Assembly: GCA_024280615.1 (NCBI GenBank)
Contig: JAJRPU010000201.1
Span: forward strand, 1 to 8,260
Direction of reading: 5' to 3'
DNA from: Bacteroidota bacterium
Lineage (GTDB): Bacteria > Bacteroidota > Bacteroidia > JAADEI01
Length of the DNA stretch: 8,260 bases
Within the stretch, counting starts at the first letter, position 1. Each line of letters begins with the position of its first letter. The notes beneath the pieces were generated by a model, which was not told the origin of the DNA, ran no database searches, and worked only from the letters and a program-made list of their open reading frames with translations. Shown in pieces: positions 5,287-8,260 of the stretch. The translations under genes were made by a program, and so were the position numbers.

Positions 5287-7638
5287 GTGAAAATGACAAG
5301 AATTGTCAGGCTGGTTCTCGGGATGGTAATTTTTCTAAGCTTGGTTGAAGGAAGATCGTTTGCACAGCTGGCTTCAGAGGACAGCACCCAGGTTGAAGAA
5401 CTAATAAACAAAGCCAAAAACGTCCTGAGGTATTACGTTATTCAAGATCAGGCGATTAACTATCTTCTACAAGCCGACTCCATCGCCAAGGGACAACACA
5501 CCTTAGTTAAATACTGGTTGATAAAAGCAATTGTTAAAGACCCCTATTATGGAGACGCTATGGCACTGCCCTATGTAGAACAAATTAAACAGGAAATAGG
5601 TACCCTTCCCGAAGACATATATTATCTCATAGGGCGTGTCTATCACGAAGCCTCTATGTTTGATTCTGCCCTCTATTACTACAACACCTATCTGTCAATC
5701 ATAAAGAAAGTTGTTGCCTTGAAAATCAAAAACGTTCCTTCCCTGCTCCAATATAAAAAGGTTCTGAGAGACATAGACAAAGTGAGGTACGCCATGCGTA
5801 TGATGGACGACACCGCTGAAGTTAAAATTTTCAATCCATCTGGACTAAACACAGTTTTTCATGAATATTCACCTGTGTTTGATAACAAAAATCAAATAAT
5901 CTATTTTGCTTCCAGAAGGCCGGGCAATAAAGGCGGACCAAGAACAATAACTGGAACTCCTGATTCCCTAGGTGGATTCTGGTTTGAAGATATATACTAT
6001 GCTCGCTTCAATCAGTATTCTTTTACAACAGCTAGAAACATTGGTAGCCCCATAAACACGGAGCGGAATGAAGCCCCCAACGGGGTCAGCCCATCTGGAG
6101 ACACATTATATATCTACCGGGATGATGGAATAAAAGCAGGAGACACTTACTTTTCATTTAAAACATCCGAGGGGTGGAGCGAACCAACCAAACTCAAAGC
6201 ACCTCTTAATTCACCCTATTGGGAGGGCCAAATGGCATTTACTCCAAGTGGCGACACCGTATTTTTTGCAAGTGACAGAGAGGGTTCCATTGGGGGGAAA
6301 GACATCTGGATGAGTGTTAGGGACAAGAAGGGCAAATGGAGTGAGCCAATAAACCTTGGTTTCCCTATTAATTCCCCTTATGATGAAATCTCCCCTGCAA
6401 TATCCCAATCAGGCAAAATCCTTTATTTTAGTTCAAACAGGCCTGGCAATAACTTTGGCGACTATGACATCTATTTCTCTGAAAGAACAGAAACTGGTTG
6501 GACAAAGCCCATCCCACTCCCATTTCCAATAAATACTCCCTCAGGAGAAACATTTTACATTCCTATTGACAGCACTAGAGCAGTTTTTGCTTCCAACAGA
6601 CAAGGCGGCATAGGAGGTTACGATATATTCCTTTTGGAATACCTACCTGAATTCTTCAAAAGGAAGAAATATGCCGGAACACTCTCTTTCGTAGGGAAAT
6701 TTAAAACAGAAGGTATAATTATTTCACTTGACACTAAGATTGTTAAGGTATTTTTTATAAGTTCAGCAGCTAAGGATACTATATTTGCAGACATCAAAAG
6801 AGTCTCTCCATCTGTTTCCTACTACAAAAAGCTCTTGCATTCAGACCGGGCATACAAAATGTTCGTTCAGCATGGTAATATAGCAGAATACCTTACAACT
6901 TTAAACCAAGATGAAAACTTAGACTCCATAGTGGAAATAAACATAGTGGCAGGGGACCTAAAACCAGCAGCACATTTCTACTTTAGCAACATCTATTTCA
7001 GCTTTAATTCCGATTCTATATTACCTGTTTCGGAGCGAGAACTTAATGCTGTTTATACATTTATGAGAGACTATCCCCACGTAAAACTGTATATTGTTGG
7101 ACACAGTGATGCGGTTGGCGGTTATAAATATAACGCTAATCTGTCAAAGAAAAGGGCTGAAGCCGTTAAAAGATGGCTGGTAAGAAAGGGTATCGCTCCA
7201 AGCAGACTATTCACTAAAGGATTAGGCGAAATAAAACCACTTGTAATTAATTATACCCTTTCAGGTAAAGATGCCCCCATTCAGCGAGCTAAAAACAGAA
7301 GAGTTGAATTCTTTATTGCGGCAGTTACAAGCAGCGACTCAATCTTTGAACCATACAAAGGAACCGACCCTTTTAAAGGTCCACAAATAATATCCCTCAA
7401 AGAATTGCCCCGAGAAGGCAAGTGGGTATTGCTAATTGATTCTGACCATAAATTACCTCAAGACTTTTTCAATGGGATCGCTGATACTATCTATGTTTAT
7501 ACCGAACAACTTAACAAATCTCAAAAAAAGTTCTACTATCTTACTCCCGTTGCAGATGATTCTGAATTATATAACTTCGTAGAGAGAGTCCGTGCAATGG
7601 GACTCAAAACAGCAAGAGAATTATCCGATAAAAATTAA
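5287..7638 (+). CDS. Secreted TPR / PD40 beta-propeller / OmpA-like peptidoglycan-binding protein (PorE-like), with SPOR-like tail
   Basis: This encodes a 783-residue envelope protein. It has a signal peptide (1-26, cleavage SFA|QL, leaving N-terminal Gln) and a helical TPR-like region (about 35-170). A beta-propeller follows (about 185-450), with five PD40-type blades seen as YFASRRPG (206-213), YIYRDDG (275-281), FFASDREG (326-333), YFSSNRPG (380-387) and VFASNRQG (433-440), and [IL]N[ST] turns at 256, 307, 361 and 415. A less clear beta-rich linker (about 460-560) comes next. The OmpA C-terminal domain (about 565-678) has Asp608 and Arg623, spaced 15 apart like the diaminopimelate-binding pair of OmpA. 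The tail (about 710-783) resembles a SPOR domain. This order recalls PorE, the peptidoglycan-anchored partner of the type IX secretion system, except for the tail. A paralogue follows after 6 bases. No enzymatic role is seen. Confidence 0.88.
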   Translation: MKMTRIVRLVLGMVIFLSLVEGRSFAQLASEDSTQVEELINKAKNVLRYYVIQDQAINYLLQADSIAKGQHTLVKYWLIKAIVKDPYYGDAMALPYVEQIKQEIGTLPEDIYYLIGRVYHEASMFDSALYYYNTYLSIIKKVVALKIKNVPSLLQYKKVLRDIDKVRYAMRMMDDTAEVKIFNPSGLNTVFHEYSPVFDNKNQIIYFASRRPGNKGGPRTITGTPDSLGGFWFEDIYYARFNQYSFTTARNIGSPINTERNEAPNGVSPSGDTLYIYRDDGIKAGDTYFSFKTSEGWSEPTKLKAPLNSPYWEGQMAFTPSGDTVFFASDREGSIGGKDIWMSVRDKKGKWSEPINLGFPINSPYDEISPAISQSGKILYFSSNRPGNNFGDYDIYFSERTETGWTKPIPLPFPINTPSGETFYIPIDSTRAVFASNRQGGIGGYDIFLLEYLPEFFKRKKYAGTLSFVGKFKTEGIIISLDTKIVKVFFISSAAKDTIFADIKRVSPSVSYYKKLLHSDRAYKMFVQHGNIAEYLTTLNQDENLDSIVEINIVAGDLKPAAHFYFSNIYFSFNSDSILPVSERELNAVYTFMRDYPHVKLYIVGHSDAVGGYKYNANLSKKRAEAVKRWLVRKGIAPSRLFTKGLGEIKPLVINYTLSGKDAPIQRAKNRRVEFFIAAVTSSDSIFEPYKGTDPFKGPQIISLKELPREGKWVLLIDSDHKLPQDFFNGIADTIYVYTEQLNKSQKKFYYLTPVADDSELYNFVERVRAMGLKTARELSDKN

Positions 7639-7644
7639 GGGATT

Positions 7645-8260
7645 ATGAAGTGCTTTTTTTTTGTGTTGCTAATGTTTTTTCTACTTCCTTTGAATGCCCA
7701 GCAGAAAGAAGAAGATGGCAAAGCAAAAGGCAACATTTCTCGCATTGCTAAAAACGGACTTGTCTACATCTTTGACAATAATGAACCACCTGCATTAGAA
7801 CTATTTGACCAACTATGGCAAAAGGACTCAACAAAGCCAATAGTTCGGCTTGGCTGGGCTATCTCACATATAGCAGGGGGGGGAAACAAGGAAAAAGCTG
7901 TCATTATCCTTGAAGAGTTGCAAAACGAAAAAATCATACGCAAGCGAAAATATGCTTATTGGTATTGGTATTACCTTGGCAGGGGGTATCATTCCTTATT
8001 GCAATTAGAAAATGCTCAAGAAGCTTACGGGAAAGCTTTGCAGAAAACTAAAAAACCATCATATAAATCAAGAATTAACAGATGGCTACAATATTTGAAA
8101 AATACCTATGACCTTATCAAAGACACAATGTATAGCGATGTGTTCGTATTCAATATGCTTGATCCAATTAATTCCCCTTATAGGGAATATGCCAGCGTTC
8201 TGCCACAGAACGAATCAAGAATTTACTTTACTGCCCGGAGACCCGGCAATATAGGTGGTA
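7645..8260 (+). CDS. Paralogue of the upstream TPR/PD40 envelope protein, N-terminal part, cut by window edge
   Basis: I translated the frame from the ATG at 7645; it stays open for 205 codons to the window edge. A signal peptide (1-18, ending PLNA|QQ) again leaves Gln at the mature N-terminus. It is followed by a TPR-like helical region (about 45-150), with an aromatic patch (YAYWYWYY) near residue 110, and the first PD40 blade, where EYASVLPQNESRIYFTARRP aligns with the EYSPVFDN...IIYFASRRP segment of the upstream protein. The start is 6 bases after the upstream stop, so the two genes are surely one transcription unit and arose by tandem duplication or family expansion. Two homopolymers interrupt the coding region: nine T at 7654-7662 in the signal peptide and eight G at 7876-7883 in the TPR region. 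Whether an OmpA domain follows cannot be seen. Confidence 0.85.
   Translation, partial: MKCFFFVLLMFFLLPLNAQQKEEDGKAKGNISRIAKNGLVYIFDNNEPPALELFDQLWQKDSTKPIVRLGWAISHIAGGGNKEKAVIILEELQNEKIIRKRKYAYWYWYYLGRGYHSLLQLENAQEAYGKALQKTKKPSYKSRINRWLQYLKNTYDLIKDTMYSDVFVFNMLDPINSPYREYASVLPQNESRIYFTARRPGNIGG
7654..7662 (+). repeat. Homopolymer of nine T inside the signal peptide
   Basis: The run encodes three Phe of the signal-peptide core in the partial paralogue. It is long enough to slip during replication. Loss or gain of one base would shift the frame before any mature domain is made. The frame is open as given. Confidence 0.6.
7876..7883 (+). repeat. Homopolymer of eight G inside the TPR region
   Basis: Eight G encode two Gly and most of a third in the partial paralogue. 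In this moderately AT-rich sequence it stands out. Poly-G tracts of this size are classic phase-variation sites in other bacteria, but they are also common sites of sequencing error. Confidence 0.6.

Noticed and set aside
6367..8181. 15-base direct repeat ATTAATTCCCCTTAT at 6367-6381 and 8167-8181
   Set aside because: Both copies encode the recurring INSPY turn motif of this protein family, so it reflects paralogy and not a mobile or regulatory repeat.
1..8260. Mobile element, CRISPR array, tRNA/rRNA or toxin-antitoxin system
   Set aside because: No transposase, integrase, spaced direct repeats, tRNA-like folds or small paired genes were seen. Gene packing is that of an ordinary chromosomal region.

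Overview
The window looks like a chromosomal segment of a member of the Bacteroidota (Bacteroidetes) or a close relative. The evidence is a Bacteroidota-type LpxD, an OmpA/PD40/TPR envelope protein followed by a second protein of the same family, a lipoprotein glutaminyl-cyclase-like enzyme, and TAnnTTTG promoter -7 boxes in front of the genes. Base composition is moderately AT-rich. Coding density is very high, with short or overlapping gene junctions. I see no RNA gene, CRISPR array, insertion sequence, integrase or attachment site, and no convincing intrinsic terminator.

Layout. Positions 1-1405 (minus strand) hold lpxD followed by purC, which overlap by 17 bases; purC runs off the left edge. 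Positions 1406-1505 are a short divergent promoter region. Positions 1506-4348 (plus strand) hold gcvT (TTG start), a ComB-family 2-phosphosulfolactate phosphatase (4 bases later) and a secreted M28-family glutaminyl-cyclase-like lipoprotein (41-base overlap), packed like one operon. An eight-helix DoxX-like membrane protein on the minus strand (4338-5132) overlaps that lipoprotein tail-to-tail by 11 bases. Positions 5133-5286 are a second divergent promoter region containing a perfect 8-bp inverted repeat. Positions 5287 to the right edge (plus strand) hold two tandem envelope proteins of one family: a complete 783-residue TPR / PD40 propeller / OmpA-like protein with a probable SPOR-like tail, then, after 6 bases, the first 205 codons of a paralogue that is cut by the window edge.

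How the parts fit. purC (purines), gcvT (glycine cleavage, one-carbon units) and lpxD (lipid A) are housekeeping. The more interesting theme is the envelope. The glutaminyl-cyclase-like lipoprotein would convert N-terminal Gln to pyroglutamate on exported proteins, and both OmpA/PD40-family proteins downstream have predicted signal-peptidase cleavage sites followed directly by Gln (A|Q), the expected substrate form. The tandem proteins resemble PorE-type peptidoglycan-anchored components linked to the type IX secretion system, although no other secretion gene is visible here. Nothing in the window is clearly a new defence or mobile system. The best leads are the tandem envelope pair with its SPOR-like tail and homopolymer tracts, the cyclase-substrate link, and the internally duplicated DoxX protein.
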